DNA of 53,085 nucleotides. It comes from Candidatus Sumerlaeaceae bacterium (GTDB lineage: Bacteria > Sumerlaeota > Sumerlaeia > Sumerlaeales > Sumerlaeaceae). The stretch spans positions 1-53,085 of the forward strand of contig JAOAAY010000023.1 in assembly GCA_026418615.1 (NCBI GenBank), given 5' to 3'. This document shows, one piece after another, positions 16,862-26,844 of this stretch. Positions within the stretch are counted from its first letter, which is position 1, and each line of letters starts with the position of its first letter. The notes beneath the pieces are model-generated. The model worked only from the letters and a program-made list of their open reading frames with translations, was not told where the DNA came from and searched no databases. The translations under genes were made by a program, and so were the position numbers.

Positions 16862-19800
16862 TTAGTCAGGGACATTCGGAAAAGCGCGGATCTCGACACG
16901 ATCCAGCGTGACTTGCCCTTCTTCGAGATTTCGGCCGGCTCCTCCAGAAATGCTATCCACGAGATCCAAGCCGAGGAAGATGTCGCGACGGCTGCGGGTA
17001 TTGACACCGGGACCCGGTTGGGCCGCGATGTTCGGCATGCTGGTTGAGAGGGGAGTTCCCGGCGGGAATTCAGGCCGGATGTCCGGCGACATGGGGGTAT
17101 TCATGATCAGAGTGTACCATCCGCCTTGGGTGTCGGTGGTGTACTTGTCGGGGTTTTGAGTGCCGATACCCGGCAAGGATTCTTGAGCAATGGCGTTGTT
17201 GCGGTTGAGCGGATACAGACCTGCGCCACCAGTTCCCCATGCACCGCCAATCTCCAACTTCTGGCTCCACGCAAACTTGATGGAGCGGGCTCGGAGACGA
17301 ATTTGAGCCTGCCGGTTGACCTGCTGCGTTGAGGTGAGGTGCCAGCGGATCTGGTAAAGCGAATCAGGGGCGACCCTTATACGCGACGCATAGTTATTTG
17401 TGTTGCGGTCAGGGTTAAACTCTCGCGAAGCGATCCCGATGCGGTCTGTGGGGACATTGACTGTACTCATCGTGACCAGCCCGCCCGCCTCTGAGTATGT
17501 CGGCTGAGGAGTGGAGAAATCAGGAGAGCCAAACTGGCCCTCCTCGGCTCCCGGTATCAGGTTCATCAGAGTCAACTCGGCTGAATTGTACAGAATCAGA
17601 TCGAGCGGATCATAGGTTTTGGCCGGGGGTTGAGTGACTGGCAACGCTGTTGCCGGATAAGTGCCAATGACGCTTTCCGTCATGGCCACATAGCCGTTGT
17701 CCTGAGGATGAATGGAGTAAGTCTCGAAGGCCCGCAGAACGCCCTCTGAGGCGGAATTATTGACGAGTGTGGGCGCATCAATGGGGTCAAAGTCAAGCCG
17801 GTAAACCGATGGACTGGTCGGCACGGTTGAAGGCCTCAGTTCCTGATCCATGGCTGTCTGGACAGGATCGTCATTGGTGTGATGGAACACTTCCAACATG
17901 GAGTTCACAGCGAAGCGGTTGGACAAACGCATGCGCATGTTCGGTATCTGGTTCAGGTCGGACGGATTGGCCATGCCGCCGGCGTACATATAGTATTTCG
18001 CCCGGACGATCTTATTGGGGCCAATCTGCGAATAAAGGAGCCACTCATTAAAGTTACCCATCACTCCGCTAATGCGAAAGCGGGTATTGTCTGCTGCTAC
18101 ATATCCGCGGTAGGCGCCAGTGGCTGCGTGATACATGGCTGAACCGAGCGGACTGTTGAAGCCGAAACTGCTCCAGCCGTCCGTGGACCCGGGGGGGAAT
18201 AACTTGTTGGTCGGGAAGTCATCCTCGCGCCACGCGTCGAGCGCATCTACGCGGATGACCTCCGCCCGCGAGCCCCGGGTGTTGTGGTGGTGAAGTAACA
18301 GGATTCCTTTGGAGCCCGCGTCGAGGAAAGCATTTCGATCATACCGGACGGGGATAGCATTGCCGGGTTTGTCGAGGTAGGTGGGGACCCCGACAGCGCC
18401 GTTTGTGAAGTCCAGCCCCGGCCGCGCGACATTGTAAGAGCGCAAGGGTGTGGAATCCACTTCGCCATCGCGATAAGCGTTTGTGGTGTAGACGCGGTAG
18501 CGGAATGACGAAGACCCAGCGTTGAGGCCAATGGCGGAAGCCGGCACGGTCAACACACACACATTAGAATTATAAAGGGCCGTATGCCAAGAGGACGGGC
18601 TGTAGTAGTTGATAGGACCGCCTAACACTCCTGACCAGTCACTGAGTTTCCAGATGACATTGTACGGGACATCATCCCTACTAAGACCAAAGATGGTACC
18701 CCGGCTTTCACTGTAAGTCCAGTAGTCGGGCGTTGAGTCCCCGTCCGTATAGAACTCCACATTAAATGACACTTGGTTGAGCGAGGTCCAATCGCCGTGG
18801 GTCGCAAAAGCAAAGTAGATGAGAGAATTGGCTACGCCCTCCCCGGCAGCCACGCGGGCCGGGTAATCGGTCGTGACTCCCACATATTTCAGATCGGCAA
18901 GGTCCTGCTCGCCGGTGGTATCAGGATCGTTTGGGCTGATTTCCTGCAATTCGGAGAAATGGACCAGTGATTGGATGTCATTGGGCGGGCTGGCGCCTGT
19001 GTTTACCCCTGTCCCGACTAAGTTCAGCGTCTCGACTCCGGTCTTGTTATCAAGCAGCAACATGGTGCGATCCGAAGCCATGGCAGACGCGGGCCGTGCC
19101 GCAGCATACACGGGCAGCCTCAGTTCTGGGCCGGAGGTCGGAGTCAGTTTCAGAAGCCCGGATTCTTCGGAGACCCAGTGCCTTGGCGTCGAGTTTTGGG
19201 TGGCTGCCACGGTAGCATCGCGCGAGTTTTTCATCAGGGCGGGATTTGCGTTGAGTTGTACTGTGAGGGTCGTTGACCCGCCTGCCGGCACAACGAACGG
19301 TGTGGAAGGCGACAGCAGGATACCCACGCCCGGTATGTCAGTTATCGGGTCATAGGATGGCGTTACTTGCATGGGGGCAGGGCCGAGATTCTCCACCCGG
19401 ACTTGACGCTGGAGTGTCACAGAATTGACGATCTCCAGTTCGCCAAATGAAACACTCACGGCTCCGTTGCCGTTCGCATCGTACATGATCAGGCTGGACT
19501 GGGCGGCCTTTTCGAGGTCGAGCCGGCCTGCGCCAACGCGGCCCACTCCATAACGCGGCGGTGTAAAATTGGGGCCTTGAAAAAGATCGTGGGCGGCCGT
19601 GTTCATCAGCAGTGCTTTGAGTTGCTCCACGGTCCATGTCGTGTTGCGTGCGCGTAGCACCGCAGCGGCACCGGCCACATGGGGCGACGCCATGGAGGTG
19701 CCATTGAAACTGGCACCCTGATAACCGGTTCCATGGGCCGTAGAGAAGATGGAGACGCCCGGAGCCGCAATGTCAGGCTTGAGGAGATCGCCGCCGGCAG

Positions 19801-21466
19801 ACGCGCCACGCGACGAGAAGGTGCCCAGAGTATCTATGTCCTCCACGCGGTCGTTTTTATAGGAATTGAGCAGGGAGCCATCAAAGAAAACCTGAACGCC
19901 CGAGGCGAGGTTGGATTTGATCAGATTGCCTGTTGCCTGCGAGACCATGATAGACGGAATGGAAACGGCAGGCACATTACTGTCGTTACCCATATCAAAC
20001 GGGTCGGTTGCTACATTGTTGGCAATGATGACACCGATCGCCCCGGCAAGTTCGGCGTTGCGCACCTTGGTTTTAAATGTGCAGGATCCGCGGTCCAAGA
20101 GTGCGATCTTGCCGTTGATCAGGGCGGCATTCGTCGAATCAAAGGCCGCACAGCCATTCCCTTGTGTGGCCGGATAGGCCACTGTTCCAGTCAGGAAAAC
20201 ATCCCCGTAAGAGGGTCCGAACAGGGCCCTAGCGCACAGGTATTGCCCTGCAATGCCGGCCGGGGCTTCGATTCTAAAGGCACTGAACACAGTCCGGGCG
20301 TCCACCGACGCGGCCGTGCTGATGGCCCGCCGGGCGGTGCCGGGACTGCCGGTGATATAATACAGATCCCCGCTGTTGCCTGCCGAGCAAACGACAATCA
20401 CCCCGGCCGCTGCCGCATTGTTGGCCGCTATGCAGTCGGGATCTTCGTCGAGGCCAAACGGACTGCCGAGCGACATGTTGATCACATCAAGGTGGTCAGT
20501 CAGAACATCGTCGCCGTTAGGATCCATGGCCCACTCAATTGCTGGCACGACCAGATTGGTAGAGCCTGCGCAGCCGAACACGCGCAAAGCATACAGATCG
20601 CATTGCGGGGCTACGCCCGGGCCGATGAAAAGGGCGTTGAAATTGGTCGTTGTGTTCCACGGGCCGGCGTAAGTGGCGTGGCTGGCCGTGACGCCGTATC
20701 CGCCGACAGTGCCGGCGACATGGCTGCCGTGGCCTTGACAGTCCATCGGATCGGGATCGGGCTGCGGAATCAGCGCGGACCCAGTGCCGCCGGCATCGTA
20801 ACCGTCGCCGGCGAAGTCATAGCCTCCGACCACCTTGGTGCCGGGAAAGTAGGGAACATCGCCAATGATCGAGGTGTTGTTGGCGCCGTAGTTCGTCCCG
20901 GGCCCGCCGAAATTGAGGTGATGATAGTCAATTCCCGTGTCAATGATGCCCACGCGGATATTGTCGCCGAGACCTGCTGCTCCGGTCAGCCAAACGGGCG
21001 GGGCGCCGATCAGGGGGACGCTCCCGGTGTGCTCGAGCACCTTGTCATACATCGGGTGGATGGCGGCGACGCCGGGCATCTTGGCGATTTCCCTCACCCG
21101 GTCGCGGTCCACATACAGCCCGACGCCATTGAACACTTTTTGCGCGGAATAGATGTGGTCGTGGCCGATTCCGTCCGAGTTGAGGCGGTCGAGCAGCGCC
21201 TTCTGGGCAGCCCGGTTTCGTTCGGCTTGGGATTTCGCGGCGGCTATGGCCCGCGTTTTCACCGGTTCGCCGGGCATGGCGTGGTCAAGGTGCGCAGCGT
21301 AAACCTCTGCTGCCGCCGGGCCCTCCATCTGGACGACGATCTTGACGCGTCCCGTACTGCCTGCTGCGGGCAGGGCGGCCGGATCCGGGACCACTGCCGC
21401 CCAAAGTCCGACGGCAGGTAAAAAGCCGGCCAACATGCACCCAAAAAGGGAAATGGAAGATTTCAT
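16862..21466 (-). CDS. Very large secreted subtilisin-like serine protease with PA domain
   Basis: Exported S8 protease of about 1534 residues. A signal peptide (1-24) is followed by an inhibitor-I9-like prodomain (about 40-145). The triad is Asp176 (VGIIDTGID), His246 (CQGHGSHVAG) and Ser591 (GTSMASPHVAGAA), with the oxyanion Asn in SAGNS near 364. A PA domain (about 400-520, with KIALLDRGSCTFKTKVRNAELAGAIGVI) is inserted between His and Ser. After the protease domain there is a fibronectin-like region (about 640-800) and roughly 700 further residues rich in Asn, Tyr and Pro that I cannot assign. The ATG at 21466 begins the signal peptide with AGGGG upstream. No sorting or anchor signal is visible at the C-terminus. 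Confidence 0.95.
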   Translation of the reverse strand: MKSSISLFGCMLAGFLPAVGLWAAVVPDPAALPAAGSTGRVKIVVQMEGPAAAEVYAAHLDHAMPGEPVKTRAIAAAKSQAERNRAAQKALLDRLNSDGIGHDHIYSAQKVFNGVGLYVDRDRVREIAKMPGVAAIHPMYDKVLEHTGSVPLIGAPPVWLTGAAGLGDNIRVGIIDTGIDYHHLNFGGPGTNYGANNTSIIGDVPYFPGTKVVGGYDFAGDGYDAGGTGSALIPQPDPDPMDCQGHGSHVAGTVGGYGVTASHATYAGPWNTTTNFNALFIGPGVAPQCDLYALRVFGCAGSTNLVVPAIEWAMDPNGDDVLTDHLDVINMSLGSPFGLDEDPDCIAANNAAAAGVIVVCSAGNSGDLYYITGSPGTARRAISTAASVDARTVFSAFRIEAPAGIAGQYLCARALFGPSYGDVFLTGTVAYPATQGNGCAAFDSTNAALINGKIALLDRGSCTFKTKVRNAELAGAIGVIIANNVATDPFDMGNDSNVPAVSIPSIMVSQATGNLIKSNLASGVQVFFDGSLLNSYKNDRVEDIDTLGTFSSRGASAGGDLLKPDIAAPGVSIFSTAHGTGYQGASFNGTSMASPHVAGAAAVLRARNTTWTVEQLKALLMNTAAHDLFQGPNFTPPRYGVGRVGAGRLDLEKAAQSSLIMYDANGNGAVSVSFGELEIVNSVTLQRQVRVENLGPAPMQVTPSYDPITDIPGVGILLSPSTPFVVPAGGSTTLTVQLNANPALMKNSRDATVAATQNSTPRHWVSEESGLLKLTPTSGPELRLPVYAAARPASAMASDRTMLLLDNKTGVETLNLVGTGVNTGASPPNDIQSLVHFSELQEISPNDPDTTGEQDLADLKYVGVTTDYPARVAAGEGVANSLIYFAFATHGDWTSLNQVSFNVEFYTDGDSTPDYWTYSESRGTIFGLSRDDVPYNVIWKLSDWSGVLGGPINYYSPSSWHTALYNSNVCVLTVPASAIGLNAGSSSFRYRVYTTNAYRDGEVDSTPLRSYNVARPGLDFTNGAVGVPTYLDKPGNAIPVRYDRNAFLDAGSKGILLLHHHNTRGSRAEVIRVDALDAWREDDFPTNKLFPPGSTDGWSSFGFNSPLGSAMYHAATGAYRGYVAADNTRFRISGVMGNFNEWLLYSQIGPNKIVRAKYYMYAGGMANPSDLNQIPNMRMRLSNRFAVNSMLEVFHHTNDDPVQTAMDQELRPSTVPTSPSVYRLDFDPIDAPTLVNNSASEGVLRAFETYSIHPQDNGYVAMTESVIGTYPATALPVTQPPAKTYDPLDLILYNSAELTLMNLIPGAEEGQFGSPDFSTPQPTYSEAGGLVTMSTVNVPTDRIGIASREFNPDRNTNNYASRIRVAPDSLYQIRWHLTSTQQVNRQAQIRLRARSIKFAWSQKLEIGGAWGTGGAGLYPLNRNNAIAQESLPGIGTQNPDKYTTDTQGGWYTLIMNTPMSPDIRPEFPPGTPLSTSMPNIAAQPGPGVNTRSRRDIFLGLDLVDSISGGAGRNLEEGQVTLDRVEIRAFPNVPD

Positions 21467-21592
21467 GGAAAGATCACCCCTGCCCGTTATCGTGCGACAA
21501 AGTCGCTGGGCAATGTTTTGCACTCCCGTCCAACAGTAAACTCTCCCCGTCAGAACCGAGTCAAAGGCATAATGCGCCCGTGTGGAAAGAAA

Positions 21593-22417
21593 TCAGCCGG
21601 GTCGGCAATGGCGGACCTCGGCCGAGTGAATCTCGAACAGTCGGCCTGTGCCGTCGCGCACAACAAGCGCGCCGGCGTCGGTGATGGCGAGGGCCGTGCC
21701 CGTCATCCAGCCGTCAGCGGTCCGGATCTCAACGGTTTTTCCGACTGTGTCGCACAGCAGAGTCATGCGCGCGGCCACCCGCGCCGACTCACCCGGGATC
21801 AGGTAGCGATCGAGGCCTTTCAGAATGGCCTCGAGCACAGATCCGGGATCGTGCTGCCGGCCGGTTGCCGTGAGCAGTGACGCCGCCGGCTGGCCGAGAT
21901 CGGGCGGGAAAGCGTCGCTGGGCTGGTTCACATTGACGCCAATGCCGAGGTTTATGAAGAAGCGCCGGGCCACAGCGGACAATTCGATGAGCAACCCGGC
22001 CGCCTTGGCCCCGCCCAGCATAACATCGTTGGGCCATTTGATGCGCGCGTTGACTGCGGGGCCGGCGGCTTTGGCCAGTGCCTCGCAAACAGCCACCGGG
22101 CCGGCCATGGCCACGAGACCAGCGGCCTCGTCGGGGGGCAGGCCGCCGGCGGTACGGGCCGGATCGAACATCAGGGTCAACAACAGCGCGGTGCCGGGCG
22201 GCGCGAACCAGCGCCGCCCGTGGCGACCTCGGCCGGCGGTCTGGTGCGCCGCGACAATGAGCGTGCCGTGCAAGTCGGCATCCGGGCCTGACCGGATGGC
22301 CAGGTCGCGCGCCCAGTCCGAGGTGGAAGACAATTCATCAAAGTAATAGACACGGCGGACGAGCGCTACGCCGGCCACTGCCCGCTGAACAGCCTCGCGC
22401 GTGACGCGTCGGGTCAC
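21593..22417 (-). CDS. birA: Biotin--[acetyl-CoA-carboxylase] ligase, catalytic form without repressor domain
   Basis: Attaches biotin to biotin-dependent carboxylases in the cytoplasm, 274 residues. The active-site segment HQTAGRGRHGRRWFAPPG and the KWPNDVMLGG motif are complete, followed by GIGVNVNQ and a small C-terminal SH3-like domain (VGKTVEIRTADGWMTGTALAI). Only about 25 residues precede the catalytic core, so the DNA-binding domain of E. coli BirA is missing and it should not act as a repressor. Its start overlaps the mscL stop by 4 bases, so the two genes are probably co-transcribed from the mscL side. Confidence 0.95.
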   Translation of the reverse strand: MTRRVTREAVQRAVAGVALVRRVYYFDELSSTSDWARDLAIRSGPDADLHGTLIVAAHQTAGRGRHGRRWFAPPGTALLLTLMFDPARTAGGLPPDEAAGLVAMAGPVAVCEALAKAAGPAVNARIKWPNDVMLGGAKAAGLLIELSAVARRFFINLGIGVNVNQPSDAFPPDLGQPAASLLTATGRQHDPGSVLEAILKGLDRYLIPGESARVAARMTLLCDTVGKTVEIRTADGWMTGTALAITDAGALVVRDGTGRLFEIHSAEVRHCRPG

Positions 22418-22860
22418 GCCTTCTGCGACTTGAGCAGATCGCGAATCTCGGCGAGCAGGACCTCCTGCCGCGACGGCTCAGGCGGTGGGGCGGCCTCGGC
22501 TTCGGCCTTGCGGGCGCGCATGAGCAGGCCCAGAAATTTCACAATAAAAATGTACAACGCGAGGGCCACAATGAGGAAATTGACCACCTCGGCGAGAAAC
22601 AAACCGTAGGGGACGGTTTTCTCCCCGATGACCAGTTTCCAGCCTTCGTAGCCTTTTTCGCCGGGCAAAATCAGGCCGACCAGCGGCATGATGACATTCT
22701 TGACAAGCGAATCCACGATCTTGCCGAACGCGCCGCCGATGATCACGCCGACGGCAAGATCCACCACATTGCCTTTGAAAGCGAAATTCTTGAATTCCTC
22801 GAACAGCGACATCGCCTTTTTGGTGGCTCCCAGCGACGCCACCTTGCCCAACGGATCCAT
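22414..22860 (-). CDS. mscL: Large-conductance mechanosensitive channel MscL
   Basis: Inner-membrane osmotic safety valve, 148 residues. The conserved core LFEEFKNFAFKGNVVDLAVGVIIGGAFGKIV shows the N-terminal amphipathic helix and TM1, with TM2 at VVNFLIVALALYIFIVKFLG and a charged C-terminal helix (EVLLAEIRDLLKS). The usual start would be ATG 22812 (MSLFEEF), but the ATG at 22860 has a strong AGAGGATG site and adds 16 residues (MDPLGKVASLGATKKA), so the longer form is annotated. Divergent from gltX with 180 bases between. Confidence 0.95.
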   Translation of the reverse strand: MDPLGKVASLGATKKAMSLFEEFKNFAFKGNVVDLAVGVIIGGAFGKIVDSLVKNVIMPLVGLILPGEKGYEGWKLVIGEKTVPYGLFLAEVVNFLIVALALYIFIVKFLGLLMRARKAEAEAAPPPEPSRQEVLLAEIRDLLKSQKA

Positions 22861-23040
22861 ATCATCCTCTTTTCCCGCGCGCTCCGGGCACGCAACATGA
22901 TGGCGCCGGCGCGCCAGCGCGCCGACCCAAGCGACTCATCGCATGCAACAAACCGGTTTGGCCAGAAAGAATCTTTGCTTGCGCCGGCGGTGGCGGCCGG
23001 GTGTGAAACCTTCTGCGATTTCGTGTTCAAGGCTGACCTG

Positions 23041-24549
23041 ATGACGCATCAACAAATCCGAGTGCGCTTTGCCCCGAGCCCGACCGGTTTTCTGCATGTG
23101 GGCAGTGCGCGAGCCGCGCTCTTCAACTACCTGTTTGCCCGCCACACGGGCGGTGTTTATCTGCTGCGAATCGAGGATACCGATCTCGAACGCTCGACGC
23201 CCGAGGCGACGCGTCAGATACTCGATTCCTTGGCCTGGCTGGGACTGGAGCCCGACGAGCCGCCGGTGTATCAGGCGCAACGGGCGGACCTGCACCGGGC
23301 GTTCCTCGAGCGGCTGCTGGCTTCGGGCCACGCCTACCGGTGCCACTGCCCGAAGGAGCGGTTGGAGCAACTTCGGGCGGAGGCGCGGGCGGCGGGCACC
23401 ATCTTCGCCTATCGGCGCGAGATGCTCGAGCCCGGCGAGGCAGAGCGCTACGCAGCGCAGGGCCTGCCGTCGGTCATCCGCTTCCGCTCGCCGGTGGGCG
23501 AAACGGTCGGGTTCGACGATATGGTGTACGGCCGGATCGAGGTGGAGACGGACACGATCGGCGACTTTGTGATCGCCCGCGGCGACGGTTCGCCGTTGTA
23601 TAACTTTACAAATGTTGCCGACGACATTGACATGGGGATCACCCACATCTGCCGGGGCGAGGACCATGTGCCGAACACGCCCAAGCAGGTGCTCATCTAC
23701 CGGGCGCTGGGCGCGGAGCCGCCGCAGTTTGCGCACCTGCCGCTGATCCTCGGGCCGGACAAGCAGAAACTGAGCAAACGCCACGGCGCGACGGGGGTCA
23801 ACGAATTTCGCGACAAAGGCATCCTGCCGCAAGCCCTCGTCAATTTTCTGGCCCTGCTGGGCTGGTCGCCGGGCGAGGCGGAGTTTGACGAGGTCATGAC
23901 GGTGGAGGAACTCGCGGCGAAGTTCTCCCTCGATCAGGTCAAACGAAGTCCCGCTGTATTCGACCATGAAAAGTTGCTGTGGATGAACGGCGCGCACATC
24001 CGGCGCATGCCGCGTCCGGCGTTGGAAGAGATGGTCATCGGGCGCCTGACTGCGCGGTTCGGTTTTCCGGAGCGGCCAGCGGCGTGCAGTCGAAACGCCG
24101 CACTGGCGCCGGAGGCCTGGGTACGCGGGATCATCGGTCTCGTTGTGGAGCGTTCCCGGACACTGTGCGAGTTTGAGGACAACCTTGCTTATTTCTTCGA
24201 GCCGCCATCGGAATACGATGCGAAGGCCATGAAAAAATTTGTCTCGACGCCGGAGCAGGCGGAGACTTTGCGCGCAACGGGGCGGCTGATCGGCGATGCG
24301 TGGGAACGGGTGCCCCCGCCCGGGCCGGACGGCGGGCCGGACGCGTGGGCCGCCGCGGTGGAGCAGGCCGTGCGTGAGCCGACCGAAGCCGCCGGCCGGA
24401 AGTTCGGCCAAGTCGCCCAACCGGTGCGGCTGGCCCTGACGGGTCGGACGGCCAGCCCGCCGCTGTTTCATGTCATCTGGTTTCTTGGCCGCGAGGAGAC
24501 TCTGCGGCGCATCGAAGCCTGCGCGGCAGCGGCCGGCACGAGCCCGTAA
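23041..24549 (+). CDS. gltX: Glutamyl-tRNA synthetase
   Basis: Class I aminoacyl-tRNA synthetase charging tRNA-Glu, 502 residues. The HIGH-type motif is in FAPSPTGFLHVGSARAALFN (residues 9-28) and the KMSKR-type loop reads KLSKRHG. The GEDHVPNTPKQVLIYRALG segment and an alpha-helical anticodon-binding C-terminus complete the family pattern. An AAGG motif lies about 9 bases before the ATG at 23041; an in-frame extension upstream to 22897 is not conserved. No glnS or gatCAB is in the window, so whether it also charges tRNA-Gln cannot be judged. Confidence 0.97.
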   Translation: MTHQQIRVRFAPSPTGFLHVGSARAALFNYLFARHTGGVYLLRIEDTDLERSTPEATRQILDSLAWLGLEPDEPPVYQAQRADLHRAFLERLLASGHAYRCHCPKERLEQLRAEARAAGTIFAYRREMLEPGEAERYAAQGLPSVIRFRSPVGETVGFDDMVYGRIEVETDTIGDFVIARGDGSPLYNFTNVADDIDMGITHICRGEDHVPNTPKQVLIYRALGAEPPQFAHLPLILGPDKQKLSKRHGATGVNEFRDKGILPQALVNFLALLGWSPGEAEFDEVMTVEELAAKFSLDQVKRSPAVFDHEKLLWMNGAHIRRMPRPALEEMVIGRLTARFGFPERPAACSRNAALAPEAWVRGIIGLVVERSRTLCEFEDNLAYFFEPPSEYDAKAMKKFVSTPEQAETLRATGRLIGDAWERVPPPGPDGGPDAWAAAVEQAVREPTEAAGRKFGQVAQPVRLALTGRTASPPLFHVIWFLGREETLRRIEACAAAAGTSP

Positions 24550-24627
24550 GCGCCCGCGCCAGCCCGGACCGTCTCATCGTTGGCTGAGCCGGCTGCCGGG
24601 CCTGCGCAGCGGCGCCGTTGACAGCCG

Positions 24628-24670
24628 GGAAAACAAACGGCGACCGGAGGCTGCATGCCGCCGGTCGCCG
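24628..24670 (-). terminator. Intrinsic terminator of rpsB
   Basis: Read on the minus strand, CGGCGACCGG and CCGGTCGCCG form a perfect 10-base stem (24638-24647 with 24661-24670) around a 13-base loop, followed at once by TTTGTTTT. It starts 23 bases after the rpsB stop codon. Stem plus U-tract is the classic Rho-independent pattern. It lies in the convergent gap with gltX and may also help end that transcript. Confidence 0.85.
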
Positions 24671-24692
24671 CAATAAAACTCGTTGGCGGGGA

Positions 24693-25574
24693 TCAGACCT
24701 GCTCGTCTTCTTCCGCCTTCTCCGCAGCAGCCAACTCCTCTTCCTCGGGCATGGGCTCGCCGAAATAGGGAACCACGCCCTCGTCTTCGTCGCTGGGCTG
24801 GACGACATCGCGGTAACGCATTTCGAGGTTTTCGAGGTCCACGGTGAGCGGGCCGGCGGGAACTTCAGCCTGCATGGGCTGGCCGGTGTCGGCGCGTGCC
24901 ATGAGCCCTTCGGCCACGCTCTCGGCGATTTTCTGCGCAATCAATTTGACGGCGCGGATAGCGTCGTCATTGCCCGGAATGACCCAGTCCACCTGATCCG
25001 GGTCGCAGTTGGTGTCCACGATCGCTACGACGGGTATTTTGAGTTTGCGCGCTTCGTGGACCGCGATGGCCTCTTTGTGGGGATCCACGACGAAGACGAT
25101 ATCGGGCAGGCGCTCCATCTTTTTGACGCCGGCGAGGTTCTTCTCGAGGGAGGCCTTTTCTTTGAGCAGCAGGGCCTGCTCCTTTTTCGTGTAGTGCTGG
25201 ATGGAGCCGTCGGCCTCCATGCGCTCGATTTCCATCAGACGCAGGACGCTGCGGCGGATGGTGCGGAAGTTGGTGAGTGTCCCGCCCAGCCAGCGGTTGT
25301 TAACATAATACATGTTGCAATCGCGGGCGGCCTCGTAAATGGAATCCTTGGCCTGTTTCTTGGTGCCCACGAAAAGAACCGTTTTGCCGTCGGCCACCGC
25401 ATCGCGGACGAACTTCATGGCGTCGCGCAGCATTTTGAGCGTTTTCTTGAGGTCAATGATATAGATGCCGTTGCGCTCGGTGTAAATGTACGGCTTCATT
25501 TTGGGGTTCCAGCGGCGGCTTTGGTGGCCGAAATGCACGCCGGCTTCGAGCAGTTGCTTCATCGTGACATTCAT
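24693..25574 (-). CDS. rpsB: 30S ribosomal protein S2
   Basis: Ribosomal protein S2, 293 residues, longer than the usual 230-260 because of an acidic C-terminal tail ([31 protein letters not shown]). The N-terminus [26 protein letters not shown] and the [30 protein letters not shown] segment are diagnostic. GGAGG lies about 11 bases before the annotated start. Elongation factor Ts (tsf), which normally follows rpsB, is absent: a terminator comes after the stop and gltX converges from the other side. Confidence 0.97.
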   Translation of the reverse strand: MNVTMKQLLEAGVHFGHQSRRWNPKMKPYIYTERNGIYIIDLKKTLKMLRDAMKFVRDAVADGKTVLFVGTKKQAKDSIYEAARDCNMYYVNNRWLGGTLTNFRTIRRSVLRLMEIERMEADGSIQHYTKKEQALLLKEKASLEKNLAGVKKMERLPDIVFVVDPHKEAIAVHEARKLKIPVVAIVDTNCDPDQVDWVIPGNDDAIRAVKLIAQKIAESVAEGLMARADTGQPMQAEVPAGPLTVDLENLEMRYRDVVQPSDEDEGVVPYFGEPMPEEEELAAAEKAEEDEQV

Positions 25575-25836
25575 GGGACGCAGGTCCTCCGGATTGTTTT
25601 TTGTCCTCCGCCGCCTTCACCTCGCGAGGCGCCCCGGCGGGAGCGCCCGTCCGCTTGCGCGGCTGGCGCTTGGGGAACCGCAACGCGATCAGGCGGCGTG
25701 TGTACTGTCCCGCCGGAAGACGCAGTGCCCGGCAGGCAAACTCTGGTATGCGCGTCGCCGCTGGTTATTCGTTCGGCCGGAGGCGCCGGCGGGTTCTTGG
25801 TTGCCATCGGGGTTTCGCCGCGCCGATGTCGCGCGC

Positions 25837-26481
25837 ATGACCGTTCCGAACCTGAAAACCATCGCCGGCGGACGATTGATTGCCTTTGAGGGAATTGATG
25901 GCGCGGGCAAGACCACTCAGGCGCGACGGGCTGTCGAGGCGCTTCAACAAGAGGGTTACGACGCCGTCCTGCTGCGCGAACCTACCGACGGCCCCCACGG
26001 GCGACGGTTGCGGGAAATCATGGTGGCGGGACGCGATCAGGTGGATCCGATGGAGGAGTTGCGCCTGTTTCTCGACGACCGCCGCGACGATGTGGAACGC
26101 AATATTCGGCCGGCGCTGGACCGCGGTGCGATCGTCTGCATAGACCGGTATTACATCTCGTCCATTGCCTATCAGGGGGCGCTGGGCATTGACCCCGTCT
26201 TCATCCGACGCGAGAACGAGAGTTTTGCGCCGGTGCCCGACCTGATTCTCTACTTTCGTCTTCCGGTGCAGCAGGGTCTGGGGCGCATCGCGGCCTCCCG
26301 CACGACCGGTCAGAACTTGTTCGAGCGTGCCGATTATCAGGAGCGCGTGCGTGCGATTTTTGAGTCCTTGGATTTCGATTGTTTGGTGCCTGTGGATGCT
26401 TCGGCGACACCCGACGAGGTTCATGAACAGGTCATGCGTGCGATCCGGGGCGTTTTGTATCGGAGTGTTCAGAAATCGTAG
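25837..26481 (+). CDS. tmk: Thymidylate kinase
   Basis: Phosphorylates dTMP to dTDP, 214 residues. The P-loop FEGIDGAGKTTQARR, the DRYYISSIAYQGALG dTMP-binding motif and the LID region SRTTGQNLFERADYQERVR are visible. A 13-residue leader (MTVPNLKTIAGGR) precedes the usual start of homology; no clear ribosome site distinguishes ATG 25837 from an internal start. Divergent from rpsB across a 262-base gap. Confidence 0.94.
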   Translation: MTVPNLKTIAGGRLIAFEGIDGAGKTTQARRAVEALQQEGYDAVLLREPTDGPHGRRLREIMVAGRDQVDPMEELRLFLDDRRDDVERNIRPALDRGAIVCIDRYYISSIAYQGALGIDPVFIRRENESFAPVPDLILYFRLPVQQGLGRIAASRTTGQNLFERADYQERVRAIFESLDFDCLVPVDASATPDEVHEQVMRAIRGVLYRSVQKS

Positions 26482-26844
26482 TGTTGAGTGGCCGAGCCGC
26501 AGCGAGATGCCTGTAAAAATCTCGCCCATGACGATTGTGCAACCGTGGCTGAATCAGTCTTTTGCTCGGTGCAGGTGTTGGCAGGACTGAAAGATGGCAT
26601 GAGAATCGCTCATTCCTGAACCGTTAGTGCAGGCTTGTTCATAACTCTACCGTATGTTGGCGGCGATTGCTCCCTGTTCCTGTTCCCGGTGAAAGAAGTT
26701 CTCTCGCCGCACCCCTTGCTGTTTTGGTGCACATCATTGAATAGATTTTGCTTGCTTGTTTTAGCGTGCAGAGGTCTTTTTTCGGCGCGATCAATGAGCC
26801 GCCTAAAAAAGTGCGGCACGCCCTATTTCATGAAGGAGATGCAC
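26482..26844. other. AT-richer non-coding gap between tmk and the glycine-zipper lipoprotein
   Basis: A 363-base stretch visibly lower in GC than its surroundings, with no convincing gene. Just after tmk there is a small hairpin, GCGAGAT (26502-26508) with ATCTCGC (26519-26525) and a 10-base loop, but no T-run follows. TTGAAT near 26738 with TTTAGC 17 bases on is a poor promoter candidate for the lipoprotein. The low GC and length suggest regulatory sequence. Confidence 0.5.
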
